A DNA stretch of 64,000 nt. Origin: Lineus longissimus. Its lineage: Eukaryota > Nemertea > Pilidiophora > Heteronemertea > Lineidae. The notes under the pieces were generated by a model that ran no database searches, had not been told where the DNA came from, and worked only from the letters and a program-made list of their open reading frames with translations. Below are positions 1 through 12,000 of this stretch, in pieces. The stretch spans positions 62,001-126,000 of the forward strand of contig NC_088323.1 of assembly GCF_910592395.1 (NCBI RefSeq), written 5' to 3'. The number at the start of each line of letters is the position of its first letter. Position 1 is the first letter of the stretch. A program made the position numbers and the translations under genes.

Positions 1-305
1 AGAGGTGTAAATGAATCGTCCATTGCAACTCAATAACTAACTCATCACTAATAAAGCAAAAAAGGAGACTTGATCACAGCAGCTGACAGATAAAAACAAA
101 CGCCATAATCTTCTCCCTGAAATCAAATCATGAAATCAACAAAGGTCTGGGCTGAAACGGCCATCTCGAATACTGCCATCGATGGATGAGTGGACGTCAT
201 CGTAAATCCATCACAAAAGCTTTTCGTCCCAGACAGTTTTCTGTAAAACGGAAATAGAAATGAGACTTTCAGGGCTGAGCAGGTAATATGAAATGTGAGT
301 TTCAC
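1..305. other. CCDC93 intron, left margin
   Basis: These bases lie downstream, in gene orientation, of the last CCDC93 exon I can place. I see no further exon of that gene here: the human protein continues with a coiled-coil segment that has no match on the minus strand. The open frame across this stretch is intronic read-through. Confidence 0.4.
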
Positions 306-2776
306 CTCTTCTTCTTGTCTTATCTCCCCTTCCAACACATCATCCTCCTGTCCACCAACACCGCCAGCAGCAGCCTTCTTTGCAGCAGATTTATCATCCT
401 GAAAAGAGGCAAACACATTTCAAAATCAGGATTATGCCTGAGCCTCTTGGTAGAGTGGTTAGTGCACTTGACTGACAATCAGTCGTCTGGACACAATCTT
501 TCACCAGTGCCAGCTGATTAAGGTCAACTAATGTACATGCACTGAAGAGAAACCTTGGGGTGATTTGCAAAAAGAAGGGGATTCTCCTTCTCCTTTTCTT
601 CCATTGCTAGTCTGGTCTAGACCAAGCAGCACCACTTGGCCACAGAGCGGGAAGAGTACAGCAGTAAGACTCACTACATGAGGAAGGGGTGCCAGAGCAT
701 CAGCCTTTGCCATTACTCCTCTCAGGCATCAACAAATCAACCAACAGGATGCAAAGTAAACTTGCATTTGTTCACGCTTGTTTGAGATTTGTTCATGGTT
801 GAAAGACTTAATTTCTTATAAAGATTGTTGCTTTACCTCTGTCTTCAACTCACGACTGTAACCATGGCGCCTGAAGAGAGAACAAGACTGTTCCATTACG
901 TCTGTTTAACTCGGGCAACATCCAAAGTCAACAAATATTTAAATATCAATCCACTTGCATGACTGGCTGGACCATGCAAGACGTCACAATCAACAGAGCA
1001 TCAGAGCTGGGGAGTGAGAGGCTGGGATAGTGAACTCATGACTGACCTTCCATATTCTAGTAGCGTGGACTGCACCCTACTCTCTTCCTCCAGCAAGCTA
1101 GCAGTGTGAGTTCGACGGTACTTTCTGGTTGGTTTGTACAAATCCTTCACTGCAGACAGAGATGCGACTGATTTGTCCTTGATTTCCTTGAAGATGTCAT
1201 CCTCAGGCATACTGTGATTCTTGTTGAACTGTGAGACAGAAAACGCTCGGATGTAGTCACCCATTTCCTCACGCGTCTCAATTGCCTTCTTCACCAGCCA
1301 CTGAAATCACAAAGGGTGGGCGAGTGTAAACCGAGTATGTAATGACAGTCCAGAGAACTCTTAAGTTGGACACCCTCTCTGGTATAAAGACATGTCTTCT
1401 CTCGGCGCTCGTCAGCAGTTCAATCAAATACATAGTCCAGTCTGGTTTATAAAGTCAACGATTTGACATTGTTGCATCATCCGGAAACAGATGAAAACTG
1501 ATTGACTTACCTGCACCACAGGGTAGATGTATGAAAACTGATTGACTTACCTGCACCACAGGGTAGATGTATGAAAACTGATTGACTTACCTGCACCACA
1601 GGGTAGATGTGGATGAAAACTGATTGACTTACCTGCACCACAGGGTAGATGTATGAAAACTGATTGACTTACCTGCACCACAGGGTAGATGTATGAAAAC
1701 TGATTGACTTACCTGCACCACAGGGTAGATGTATGAAAACTGATTGACTTACCTGCACCACAGGGTAGATGTATGAAAACTGATTGACTTACCTGCACCA
1801 CAGGGTAGATGTATGAAAACTGATTGACTTACCTGCACCACAGGGTAGATGTATGAAAACTGATTGACTTACCTGCACCACAGGGTAGATGTGGATGAAA
1901 ACTGATTGACTTACCTGCACCACAGGGTAGATGTGGATGAAAACTGATTGACTTACCTGCACCACAGGGTAGATGTAGATGAAAACTGATTGACTTACCT
2001 GCACCACAGGGTAGATGTGGATGAAATCTAAACCCTGGATCTGATGCGGCTCAATTCGGTGCGGACACTTCATTCTTGGCAGAACTGCCACAATCTTTTC
2101 AGTCAGTGCAATCTTCTGACCGATTGTAGAATTCTCCTGAAAGAGCAAGTCTACGTCCAAGTCGTAACTACACGTGGTGATACACCAAGTCATGCCTCCA
2201 ACCACTTTGTCGAAAGGGGACAAGCCTTTGATACGAGCGCGGAAGTAGCCGGCCGCCAACAGCAGTTCGATCGTCTGAACGAGTTTGATGTTCTGTTCTT
2301 CATCTTCTCGGCTCTCTGCCTGAAACAGCAAGAAAAATAGAATCGTTTCAGTCCCTCTCCTTCCACAACATCCAACGCCAGCGGCGGGCACTTCCAAGTC
2401 AAGACACAGCCCGGTTGTAACTTTGTTGATGCTGCTTGCTTTGTTACGTAAATGCAAGTCATCTAGGCCACTAGTATCTCAGTTTTATATTTGAAGTAAA
2501 TACATAATACATGTAATATTCACGCATTGTTCATAGTGACAGGAAGATGAGTATTCAGTAGAGTATAAGCCTGTCTCAGGAAGGAAGTGTGCAAGATAAG
2601 ATTAACGTCCAGCATTAAATACTTGTAATAACTTGCTCAACCTGCATTATCCGAATTGAGATGACAGACATCTGCCAGACAATGATTACCTCCACTAGGT
2701 TTCCATCAGCATCATAAACAGTGGTCAACTGTGACCCTCTGCGAGACCTGCCTTCCAAAACACTCCCACTAGCCAT
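306..2776 (-). CDS. CCDC93: CCDC93, 5' five coding exons (partial)
   Basis: CCDC93 is a subunit of the CCC/Commander complex (COMMD proteins, CCDC22, CCDC93), which recycles cargo from endosomes to the cell surface. CDS is complement(join(306..398, 837..870, 1047..1300, 1999..2319, 2690..2776)); all junctions are GT-AG and phases agree, giving 263 codons. The start ATG at 2774-2776 opens [10 protein letters not shown]. Exon 2 encodes the most conserved part of the N-terminal NN-CH domain, with near-identical human segments such as [20 protein letters not shown] and [13 protein letters not shown]. Exon 3 continues with [16 protein letters not shown] and ends at LLEYG; exon 4 is only 34 nt and completes RRHGYSREL, matching human RRYGFSRQ. 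Exon 5 is Ala/Gly/Glu-rich linker. Human CCDC93 is about 630 aa, so the coiled-coil half lies beyond the left edge. Family identification is from remembered sequence. Confidence 0.93.
433..505 (+). repeat. Degenerate tRNA-like (SINE head) fragment
   Basis: The stretch has a box A-like TGGTAGAGTGG. It is followed by a five-pair stem with a 7-nt loop (TGACT GACAATC AGTCG) resembling an anticodon arm. The loop lacks the universal U33 and I find no good box B, so it is not a functional tRNA. A tRNA-derived SINE remnant within a CCDC93 intron is the best reading; chance is possible. Confidence 0.3.
1491..2026. repeat. Minisatellite of exon-2/intron-2 junction of CCDC93
   Basis: Thirteen tandem copies of a 40- or 42-bp unit. 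On the minus strand each unit contains the end of CCDC93 exon 2 plus its donor, GTGGTGCAG|gtaagt. The copy with the real exon attached is the one ending at 1999; the other twelve lie downstream in intron 2. The 42-bp units keep the exon reading frame when read through and the 40-bp units shift it. Units differ mainly by a 2-bp insertion (gtatg against gtggatg). Confidence 0.95.
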
Positions 2777-3002
2777 TTTCAGTAGGTGGCAGACCGTCAA
2801 CTGCTGCCATCTGGATCCAAAATTAGAACTGACAAGGAAGTGTTACCCCGGCATCCGGTCGTTTCGCCCCCAGTCGTTTCGCACCTATCGAATTAGATTC
2901 GCGCTCACGACCGACAGTGACTGTTACCATAGTGACTGTTGCAATAGTGAGACAGCCACTTCGATTAGGCTGGTCACTCGGACTAGGGGTCTCGGAGTAA
3001 CT
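2777..3002. promoter_or_regulatory. CCDC93 5' flank
   Basis: DNA immediately upstream of the CCDC93 start codon. It should hold the 5' UTR and promoter, but I see no TATA box or strong CpG cluster. An untranslated first exon farther upstream cannot be excluded. Confidence 0.3.
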
Positions 3003-4063
3003 CTAGTAACACCATGTTGACAACTTGGCAGAGCAGCCAAGACTGATGTGGCCTGGTTGTGACTGTCTCATCTCTCTCATCATGTTACGGTGGAGCAGCC
3101 AGGACTGATTCGGCCTGGCTGTGACTGTCTCATCTCTCTCACCATGTTGACAACTTAGCAGAGCAGCCAATTAGACTGATTTGGCCTGGCTGTGACTGTC
3201 TCATCTCTCTCGCCATATCAACAACTAGGCAGTGCGGCGAAGACTGATGCGGCCTGGTTGTGACTGTCTCATCACTCTCATTATGTGGTCAACACGGTGG
3301 AGCAGCCAGGACTGATTCGGCTTGGCTGTGACTATCTCATCTCTCTCACCATGTTGACAACTTGGCAGAGCAGCCAAGACTGATGTGGCCTGGCTGTGAC
3401 TGCCTCATCTCTCTCACCATGTAGACAACTTGGCAGAGCAGCCAAGACTGATGTGGCCTGGCTGTGACTGCCTCATCTCTCTCACCATGTTGACAACTTG
3501 GCAGAGCAGCCAAGACTGATGTGGCCTGGCTGTGACTGCCTCATCTCTCTCACCATGTTGACAACTTGGCAGAGCAGCCAGGACTGATTTGGCCTGGCTG
3601 TGACTGCCTCATCTCTCTCACCATGTTGACAACTTGGCAGAGCAGCCAAGACTGATGTGGCCTGGCTGTGACTGCCTCATCTCTCTCACCATGTTGACAA
3701 CTTGGCAGAGCAGCAAAGACTGATTCGGCCTGGCTGTGACTGCCTCATCTCTCTCACCATGTTGACAACTTGGCAGAGCAGCCAAGACTGATGTGGCCTG
3801 GCTGTGACTGCCTCATCTCTCTCACCATGTTGACAACTTGGCAGAGCAGCCAAGACTGATGTGGCCTGGCTGTGACTGCCTCATCTCTCTCACCATGTTG
3901 ACAACTTGGCAGAGCAGCCAAGACTGATTCGGCCTGGCTGTGACTTCCTCATCTCTCTCACCATGTTGACAACTTGGTAGAGCAGCCAAGACTGATTTGG
4001 CCTGTCTGTGACTGTCTCATCTCTCTCATCATGTTGTCACCACGGTGGAGCAGCCAGGACTGT
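3003..4063. repeat. 68-bp minisatellite
   Basis: About fifteen head-to-tail copies of a 68-bp unit, recognisable by gttgacaacttggcagagca. Central copies (3480-3900) are nearly identical; copies at both ends are diverged and some are shorter. The array sits just upstream of CCDC93. No gene is seen in it. Confidence 0.9.
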
Positions 4064-4127
4064 CAAACAGTTGTGTGAGCTCACTAGAGCTTGCATAATA
4101 GCATAAAACGATATATATATAACCGTC

Positions 4128-4145
4128 ATCGGATGCGCATCCGAT
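4128..4145. repeat. Perfect 18-bp palindrome
   Basis: ATCGGATGCGCATCCGAT equals its own reverse complement. It lies between the two intergenic minisatellites, just after a short AT run. Function unknown. Confidence 0.6.
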
Positions 4146-4291
4146 ATGCCACGAGATCCTTCACCGTCAATTCCTTTACCGTCATTGGATTAATGCCACC
4201 AGTCAATTCCTTTACCGTCATTGGATAGATGCCACCAGATTTTGAGACTTTGTAAAGGTTAATTTTGGGGATACGACCAATGCATGCAAGC

Positions 4292-4340
4292 ACCGTGCTA
4301 AATCTGAATTCACCATGGTGAATTCAATATTTAGCATGGT
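4292..4340. repeat. 49-bp imperfect palindrome / hairpin
   Basis: A perfect 20-bp palindrome (GAATTCACCATGGTGAATTC) forms the centre. Outside it, gctaaat on the left pairs with atttagc on the right after a short asymmetric gap, and the match runs on with one mismatch. The whole can fold into a long hairpin. It could be a mobile-element relic or a hairpin RNA locus; neither is proved. Confidence 0.6.
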
Positions 4341-4383
4341 GAAATCAGAATTATAACAGCTGCTATCATCAGCTTGGTTGTGA

Positions 4384-5135
4384 CAGGTTCTCGGAGGAGT
4401 GAAGTCGGCTCGTAACTACTATTCAGATATGGAACATTGTAGCAGCTACTGTCGTCAGATTCGTTGTGACATGGTCTCTACAGGGAGACGAGTGAATCAT
4501 TTTGGTGACCAGTATTCAGGCCATGGACATCGTGATAGCAACTGCAATCAAACTGGTTGTGACATGGTCTCTACAAGGAGACGAGTGAATTGTTTTGGTG
4601 ACCAGTATTCAGGCCATGGACATCGTGATAGCAACTGCAGACTGGTTGTGACATGGTCTCTACAGGGAGACGAGTGAATCATTTTGGTGACCAGTATTAA
4701 GTCCATGGACATCGTGGTAGCAACTGCAATCAGACTGGTTGTGACATGGTCTCTACAAGGAGACGAGTGAATTGTTTTGGTGACCAGTATTCAGGCCATG
4801 GACATCGTGGTAGCAACTGCAATCAGACTGGTTGTGACATGGTCTCTACAGGGAGACGAGTGAATCATTTTGGTGACCAGTATTCAGGCAATGGACATCG
4901 TGATAGCAACTGCAATCAAACTGGTTGTGACATGGTCTCTGCAAGGAGACGAGTGAATCGTTTTGGGGACCAGTATTCAGGCCATGGACATCGTGATAGC
5001 AACTGCAATCAGACTGGTTGTGACATGGTCTCTACAAGGAGGAGAGTGAATCGTTTTGGGGACCAGTATTCAGGCCACGGACATTGTGACAGACACTGCC
5101 ATCAGATTGGTTGTGATGGGGGTCTCCACAGGAAT
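4384..5135. repeat. 93-bp minisatellite
   Basis: About eight copies of a 93-bp unit, marked by gtgacatggtctctaca. Because 93 is divisible by three, a 156-codon open frame runs along it with a 31-residue period. That frame is a by-product of the repeat and has no independent sign of being coding. Confidence 0.9.
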
Positions 5136-5861
5136 CATTGGGAAGGTGGAATATCCATCACTGTGAAGGTCATCATGAGAGTGTTGATGAACAAAATCAC
5201 CCAAAAACAGGAATAATGGAACACAAATTTGTGACCCGTCACAGCAAAACCAGGCGCTTGTCGCACAGAAGATGAGCCTAAATGACACCTGCAGATAATG
5301 GAAGTAATTGATGTGCACATATTTCACAAAAGGCAAACAATAGAGAAATGAACAGACAGTCCGTCTCAACCTGTCAAGCTCAGAGCGACATGCGCCTGGT
5401 TTTGCTGTGATGGGTCACATTTATGCAAGTAAATCGATCAATATGGCAAAATTCCACTATTTACAACTAATTCATGTACAAATTTTGATTTGACAGTTCT
5501 CTTTAAACAAAGAAATGAAAATAACTGAAGAATGCACGAGTCAATGTGCACAGACTTGAATAGAGCTTTGTCAAGCTTGATAATATCACCAGTGCCAGAG
5601 GCAGTATTAAAGTATTACAGAGGTGCAAACACCGAGGACTCTCTCTCCACACATCACATTATCCATTGATGTGGGACTTGGTGAACTCAGTCAATGACTT
5701 GAAAGCCTTGGAAACGCACACAGGGTACCATTCGTCTTCAGTGCCTGATGAGTCTAACTACTGTAGTTTGAAGTGGCTCCTCAAGGGAGGAGAACAACTT
5801 GCTGTTACATCACAACTTGTACTCCTATGTTTATGAATGATGAAGTCCTCCCAGTAATGTC
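5136..5861. other. Intergenic, CCDC93 to BLOC1S1
   Basis: No exon, RNA gene or repeat array recognised. The stretch lies beyond the probable poly(A) site of BLOC1S1. Confidence 0.4.
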
Positions 5862-5867
5862 TTTAAT
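5862..5867 (-). terminator. Candidate poly(A) signal of BLOC1S1 (ATTAAA)
   Basis: ATTAAA on the minus strand, about 112 nt after the BLOC1S1 stop codon. It would give a short 3' UTR. It is placed by motif and distance only. Confidence 0.4.
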
Positions 5868-5978
5868 CATGGCACCATGGTGATCACCAAGAATCTCTTG
5901 ATCTTGATGGCCGATTCAGCGATCCTGGGGGTAGTATCGATGGCTCCAGCAGCGCTGATTGAGGCCGCCCGTACGTTG

Positions 5979-8662
5979 TTACGGCTCGCCTGCAAAGAAT
6001 ACAACAACATCAATGTTTTCCAGTCACCAGTTAACAGTAGTCCAATATATCTTTAGAGGTTGGCAACTTTAACCATTCTGATTGATTAGTATGTAACAGG
6101 GATAAAAATATCATAGAGATCGACCTGATCAAGACAAAATATTTGATCATCACACACTAGATGAAGAAAAGGGCATGAGAACATCCATGAACTTAATACC
6201 AATCTCACGATCTCTGGTACAAGCCTTCACGATCTCTGGTACAAGCCTTCACGATCTCTGGTACAAGCCTTCACGATCTCTGGCACAAGCCTTCACGATC
6301 TCTGGCACAAGCCTTCACGATCTCTGGTACAAGCCTTCACGATCTCTGGTACAAGCCTTCACGATCTCTGGTACAAGCCTTCAAAGGAAAATCGGTTCAC
6401 TTTTTCTGACTGAGGAAGAAAACACAGGATGTGTTTTCAACCCGTTTGGTAAAAATACAACAGCACACAGAAAGAAACATAAGACCACATACATGTGAAC
6501 TGGAAATACAATTCACTCGTGTCTCAGAGTAATGCACATTTCCAAGAATGGGCACTAAAACCTAGGAGTTTGGTGAAAAAAAGAAGCATACTGTCAATAA
6601 GACAAAACTGTGCTCCAATAAAAAGACAAGAGCAACTTAAATGAATACAATGACACACCGAGGACACACAGGATTACATACCACTGCTGTTCAGCTGGAT
6701 GGGGGCATGCAGGATCACGAGAAAACAATTATTATCTTGGCACAGAGTTCTCAAATTCTAATTCAAGACAACAAGAGTAGTTCTGAGGAGCCGATATTAA
6801 AGTTTCCTCTCTTACACTGTTAAGCATGCAAACATGTTACAACTTGCGTATTTCTGGGGGCATCAGAAAGTACCATAGATGCTACTTTTGTTGATGTTCC
6901 TTTTCTGTGCAATAAAGCAGCATTTCAGTAATGCCCATTACTGATAAAGAAGGGAAGCAACAACATCAAGAGCTATGTTCTATATCACTGCAGAGAATCA
7001 GTTAGAAGTGAACAAAGGATTCTAAAGACACGTAAGAGCTTTCCCCAAAGCTTATAGACAAACAGAACCCCTCTTCAACAAATAACTGATTCTGCCACTC
7101 AACAACATTTAACTCCACCACCTTGGTTTTTCAGTGGCCAGAAAGCTTCCTGGAAATACAAACTGATTAGTTCAAACATCACGTCTTCTCTGAAAGTGAC
7201 ACAAGAGATTAGTTAGTTAGTCTCCAACTTCTCCTTGTTACCAGGAAGAATAGACGACCACCAACCATGCTGTTAAAGCAGACATTTTGGGCCAATGATA
7301 GAATGTGCTATTAAGAAGGGCAATGAACTAACTAGTTAACAGTAGGCATGGTAGGGCTGGAACATTTGATTCATAGACAAGGGAGATGCCTTCACCACAA
7401 GATTACAATGACCAGCCTGCTGACCAAGTTACAATAGTTTACCTGGTAATCAATGCTGGCTTGCCAGGCATCATAGTTCCAAGACAGCTCTTGGTTTACA
7501 ATTGTTATTTTGTTTCTTGAGAGATCATTCAGTACAAACCTTTGTATGAGAACTCAAGAGCGCTTGATATTGTCCTCATGTCCGTTTCTATACTTCTTGC
7601 CCAGTTTTCTACATCACCAATTTCCTGAAAAGTAGTTCCAATACAAAACTGAAGGGCAGCTTATTATAGTAGAGTTTTTAATCTGGAGCCATTTTCAGAT
7701 TTAATTTAACCATGATTTCAAAACTGATCAAATCTCATGTGAGGCTGATTGTTGCAGACTTTTGACTCATCCAAACAAATCAAGGTTATCATTCAATTTC
7801 AGTTTCACATTTCAAGTGGCGTGCGAAAGTGATTGAATCTCATTTCTTTGCTCAATCCACAGAGTTGGCGTGCCATCCTAGTCACTATCCTTCTCCAACA
7901 AACCCCTCTAAAGCTTACTTTTAACGACTGGTTGAATTCTTCCACTAACTTCAACCACTGTGTTGTTTGTTTGGCGAAGTGAGCTGCATTTGCCTGTAAA
8001 ATCTTGGTTTCCGTGTCCAGCTTTTTTTGATTGACATACGCTTGAGCAACCCTGAAAATACAAGACGAAAGTCTCAAAACAAGAAAATTTGGTTTCAACG
8101 ATAGAACTTCCATCTAATTCAAAGACCAATCTGTTGTTACTCATCATTATTTGTAACCTTTAATACTGAAGCTTTAAGTTTTCAGTTTAAGAGAGTAAGA
8201 GTCACAAACCCTGAGTTAAGATGGTCAACCAAGGCATGTGTCAATGATGTCACTGCTGTAGTTACTTCTTTTTTCTTCTTTTCTGGAAAAAGGATGGAAT
8301 ACAATGAGTTGGATGCATACATTTGTTAAAGCCATTGAATACCCCATATCATGTGCCCGTTAGGCGGCCTATTGATAGAGATTGCTCAAAATCGAAAAGA
8401 ATCAATCATCAGCCTGATGAGGGGAATGAGCAGTCAATAAGCAGATTGCGTCTTCTCTAGAACATGACCTATTGCTTCTTATAATTATAAAGCCACCGAG
8501 CAGCTCATGACAGCTTTATGGCATTGCTGATGATGATGATGACTGATGTTGATGAGAGAGGACGAGTCTATGAGAGAGTATTAATAACAGACTGGACCCA
8601 CCTTGGCTTTCTTTTCTGGCCGACTGTTTGGCCTGGTGGCCTTTTACCAAACTTGATAACAT
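5979..8662 (-). CDS. BLOC1S1: BLOC1S1 (BLOC-1/BORC subunit 1, GCN5L1)
   Basis: BLOC1S1 is a small helical subunit shared by BLOC-1 and BORC, which act in lysosome-related organelle biogenesis and lysosome positioning; it is also reported as a mitochondrial acetylation factor (GCN5L1). CDS is complement(join(5979..5989, 7540..7624, 7919..8051, 8210..8282, 8602..8662)), 363 nt, 120 aa plus stop; human is about 125 aa. The protein opens [18 protein letters not shown] (human MLSRLLKEHQAKQNERKE). Later segments include [40 protein letters not shown] and [18 protein letters not shown]. The last exon supplies only the end of a Gly codon, Glu, Pro and TAA, so the tail is shorter than the human one; this exon is the least certain. 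All junctions are GT-AG and in phase. Its start codon is 401 bp from that of the divergent integrin gene. Confidence 0.93.
6203..6378. repeat. 22-bp minisatellite in BLOC1S1 last intron
   Basis: Eight copies of a 22-bp unit (cacgatctctggtacaagcc plus tt), with one T/C variant in two adjacent copies. The 66-bp translational period produces a meaningless open frame. Confidence 0.9.
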
Positions 8663-9063
8663 TTCTGAAACTTGGTCTGAGGGTTAACAGCAAAACATCT
8701 TTTCTTAGAGATTTTAAATTTGTATTTTTTTTGTTTTTTCTGATTTCAAAGGCAAGAACATGAAGACATGGCTTGGAAAACTGGAAGAAGCACTCAAGCA
8801 ATCTGAACCAGGAAGTGACTTGCAACACCTCGGGACTATCTTAAAAACATCCGTGAAAGAATATAGTTTCAATTCTGTTTATCCAAATGTTTGGCATGAA
8901 TTACACCTAAAACACTCCTTGAAATCAACAGAATCAAGCTAATTAAGAGAGATGATTAATCAATGAGCTATATTTCTAGTTAAATAGGTAGCTTTAGCCA
9001 ATTAATTATTTGTATTCATCCGCGCATCCTCGTCCTCACTATTGGACTTCCCCCGGCACGAGA
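8663..9063. promoter_or_regulatory. Shared divergent promoter, BLOC1S1 / integrin alpha
   Basis: The start codons of BLOC1S1 (minus) and the integrin alpha gene (plus) are 401 bp apart with no other gene between, so both promoters must lie here or overlap the 5' UTRs. A reverse CCAAT box (ATTGG, 9041-9045) is visible in a slightly GC-richer patch next to the integrin start. No TATA box stands out. Transcription start sites are not determined. Confidence 0.7.
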
Positions 9064-12000
9064 ATGGCAGTGAATGCGGGTTGCATCCCAAACATGGCGG
9101 ACGTGAAGAATTTAGGTGGACTTTTGCTCCAAATAATCTACTTTTCCACCGGATTACTCGCTTTTAATTTGGACACAAATATTCCAATCGTTAAGAAAAG
9201 TAATTCTCCGGGTGACTACTTTGGATTTTCCGTCGCCCAGCATCAAATTCCTTCTCAAGGAGCCGTCACCGGCAGTGTGTAAGTTTGTTTTAACTTCGGA
9301 ATAACTAATATCGGAGTCATATGTGCATGTAGATGTAGGCCTAGTATGTTGTGTATTGTAGTGCATGTTGTACATTGTCGAGGCCCCATGCTTGATCATC
9401 TCATCTTATTTGCACAAAATTCGAATTTCAAAACATACATTTATTTGTACAACATAGGCCTAGGCCTATATGCCAGCTGCTAAATAAATTTGTCTTTTTT
9501 CGCTAAATTCAAAATTATGTGCAATGTTATCTCAACTGTGACCTGTGGTAACTTTTCTCATTTTTTCCATTTGTTATTTATGACTACTTCAGTAATTTAA
9601 GTTCCTGTTGAAGCTGACACTAGTACCACTGAAAAAACTAAAGTGTTACAAAAATGGAGCATTGGGGAAAAAGCAGCCCGCCGCATAGCCAGCCCAACTA
9701 GGACTCGCTCAGAATTTCTCATCTTCAGCGAAACCGAGACTGAAATATTCACATTGTGTTCAACTGCATTCATTTCTCATTAAATTCATCAGTTACCGAT
9801 GTATGCCTTAGAGGGGGCAGAATGGCACTGTTGAGACAAGAAGCCTCTCCCACAGCCCCAGGAATATTGGATAGAACGGCACTGTACTGGGTCCCAGTAA
9901 TAAATATTGCCTCAAGGACATATGATATTGTTCTGGGACTTCTGTAAGATTAGTTTTCTCCGCCAAACCCAAAACTGAAGGATCAACAACCTGTGTTTAG
10001 TCAGAACTTTGTAAGTAACCACTGTACGCCTTAGAGGGGGCAGAATGGTACTGTTTAGACAAGAAGCCTCTCCCACAGCCCCAGGAATATTGGATAGAAC
10101 GGCACTGTACTGGGTCCCAATAATAAATATTGCCATAAAGACATATGATATTGTTTTGGGACTTATGTAAGATTAGTTTTCTCCGCCAAACCCAAAACTG
10201 AATTGGATTAACACCTTGTGTTTATTGGCTTAACATATGCAAACACTTCCTAATGAACCCCCTACAGGAGACAAGTGGCTCTTTGTCTCCCCGACTTTGA
10301 CACCCTCCTGCGAACATATCAATAGATCAGCCAGCGGTCCTTGGTGTCGCCGCGTGGGTTGACTATGCCCATTGAACTTGTTTGCATATGCCAGGAACCC
10401 ACTATCTGACATCCATAACAGTAATATTCCCTATTCAAACTGTTACAGTCGGGTGCTACACCACAGTCGGGATAGTGGGGCCAAATATATTTAAAACTTA
10501 CATTATCCGTTTTAAACATAGGTTGATATTCTTTTAATTTTATAACATCATTTAAATGTAACCCATATTTCACCAATGATTAGCTCTCTGCCAAACCAAA
10601 AACTGAAGGATTGGAATCTTGTGTTTATTGGCTAACAAATGGAAACACTTCAAGTGGACCCCCTGAAACACTATTAAATAAATATTTATTGCATTGGCAA
10701 AATTGTAGACAAAATGTTTTGTGAAAAATTAGAAAATGGCATCATGTTCTAGTCTTCTATTCTGTAGAATTTGTTTGGAAGGTGTGATTGTGAACTGAGA
10801 AGGTATTGAAAAGATGGCATGTTGCAACAGTGCAGATGACAGTAAGTATTTACCGGTAGATAAAACATGCTTACATGTGAGGTGTAACCACTGAGGGTAG
10901 GGCTGTAGTGTCCCTCTCCACTAAAACTGGGCTCTGATTTTCAAACACACCCAGTCTCTGTGCAAGCAAAGTTAGGAATGATTCAAACCAGTTTCTGCCA
11001 GTTAATCCTGGTCATGTGACTCATGCTCATGACCTTTATTCTCTAATCTGGCTTTGTATTGTCTTGGTCTCACTGCAGTACTTATAGCTTCACTGTGTGA
11101 GCAAGTATGTCTGATTGCTTGTAACAATCAATAAGGGTTTAGGTGACACTCACTTGGGGACCGTCTCAAGATGTGTTGAGGTGAAGGGGGTGAAGATGTT
11201 TTCACTCCTGAGCGATCTTCCCTCAGCCTTTCAGTACAAGGTGCAAAGGTACATGTAATTGATAGGCCTGGAAAGTGACTAGTTCAGTATCTGATACCAC
11301 GGCAACATATTTGACCTAAACTTCATTGACCAATCATGAAAGCTAGCTTGAATTGAAGGGTCTGTCTCCATACTGGCCAGTCTGACTGTTTCATATAGTC
11401 ATAATAGTGGAGAGTGTTGTAAGCTTTGATTGGTGAATGTAAAGAGAAGCATGTCTGGTCCTGTCAAACATCAGATGGTCACTTTCTCTTGAGGAAAGAT
11501 AACAAAGTGGTTATTAGTGACTGTGGTCACACACTTCAGCTCTCAGTTTTGCAGTGCTCTCATTCAAAAAGTTGAATTTGGGTGTGAATCGTCTTCCTGG
11601 CAGAGCTGGGAATTCAATGGTTTAGGGATACTCATGTAACTCATTATTTCAGGCTAATGGATTATCATAAATGCCATTAGCATTACTCCTGGTTTACTCA
11701 TCTTATATGTTGGTTTGAACACATCTGAGATGGTTTATAATGGTTTCCTCAGCAGGTATGGGGAGGGTGGGTGAGTTACTGAGTAATAACACAGGTCGCC
11801 AGGTAAAGCCAAGATGATCACCTGCCTCTGCCAGTACATTAGTATCTTGGTGTACAACAGGCCGACATGTAACAAGCACTATCACCAATTTTCAATTCAG
11901 TTCTAGTTGACAGAATCAAAAGAATTATTGGCAGAATCATCATGTAGAACTTGTTTTCATCAAAGCTATACCCTGGTTGGTGTTATATGTGGAGATTGTC

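Noticed and set aside
433-505. Functional tRNA gene
   Set aside because: The candidate anticodon loop lacks U33, and box B and the acceptor stem are missing.
1491-2026. CRISPR-like array of regularly spaced repeats
   Set aside because: Units are contiguous with no variable spacers, and the setting is a eukaryotic intron.
5862-5992. Separate minus-strand exon reading [16 protein letters not shown]
   Set aside because: The same acceptor read in the phase of BLOC1S1 exon 4 gives Gly-Glu-Pro-stop, so this is the BLOC1S1 last exon with its 3' UTR. The other frame matches no family I know.
9010-9063. Upstream extension of the integrin frame to 9010
   Set aside because: The extension starts at a TTG, not an ATG. 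The first in-frame ATG is at 9064.
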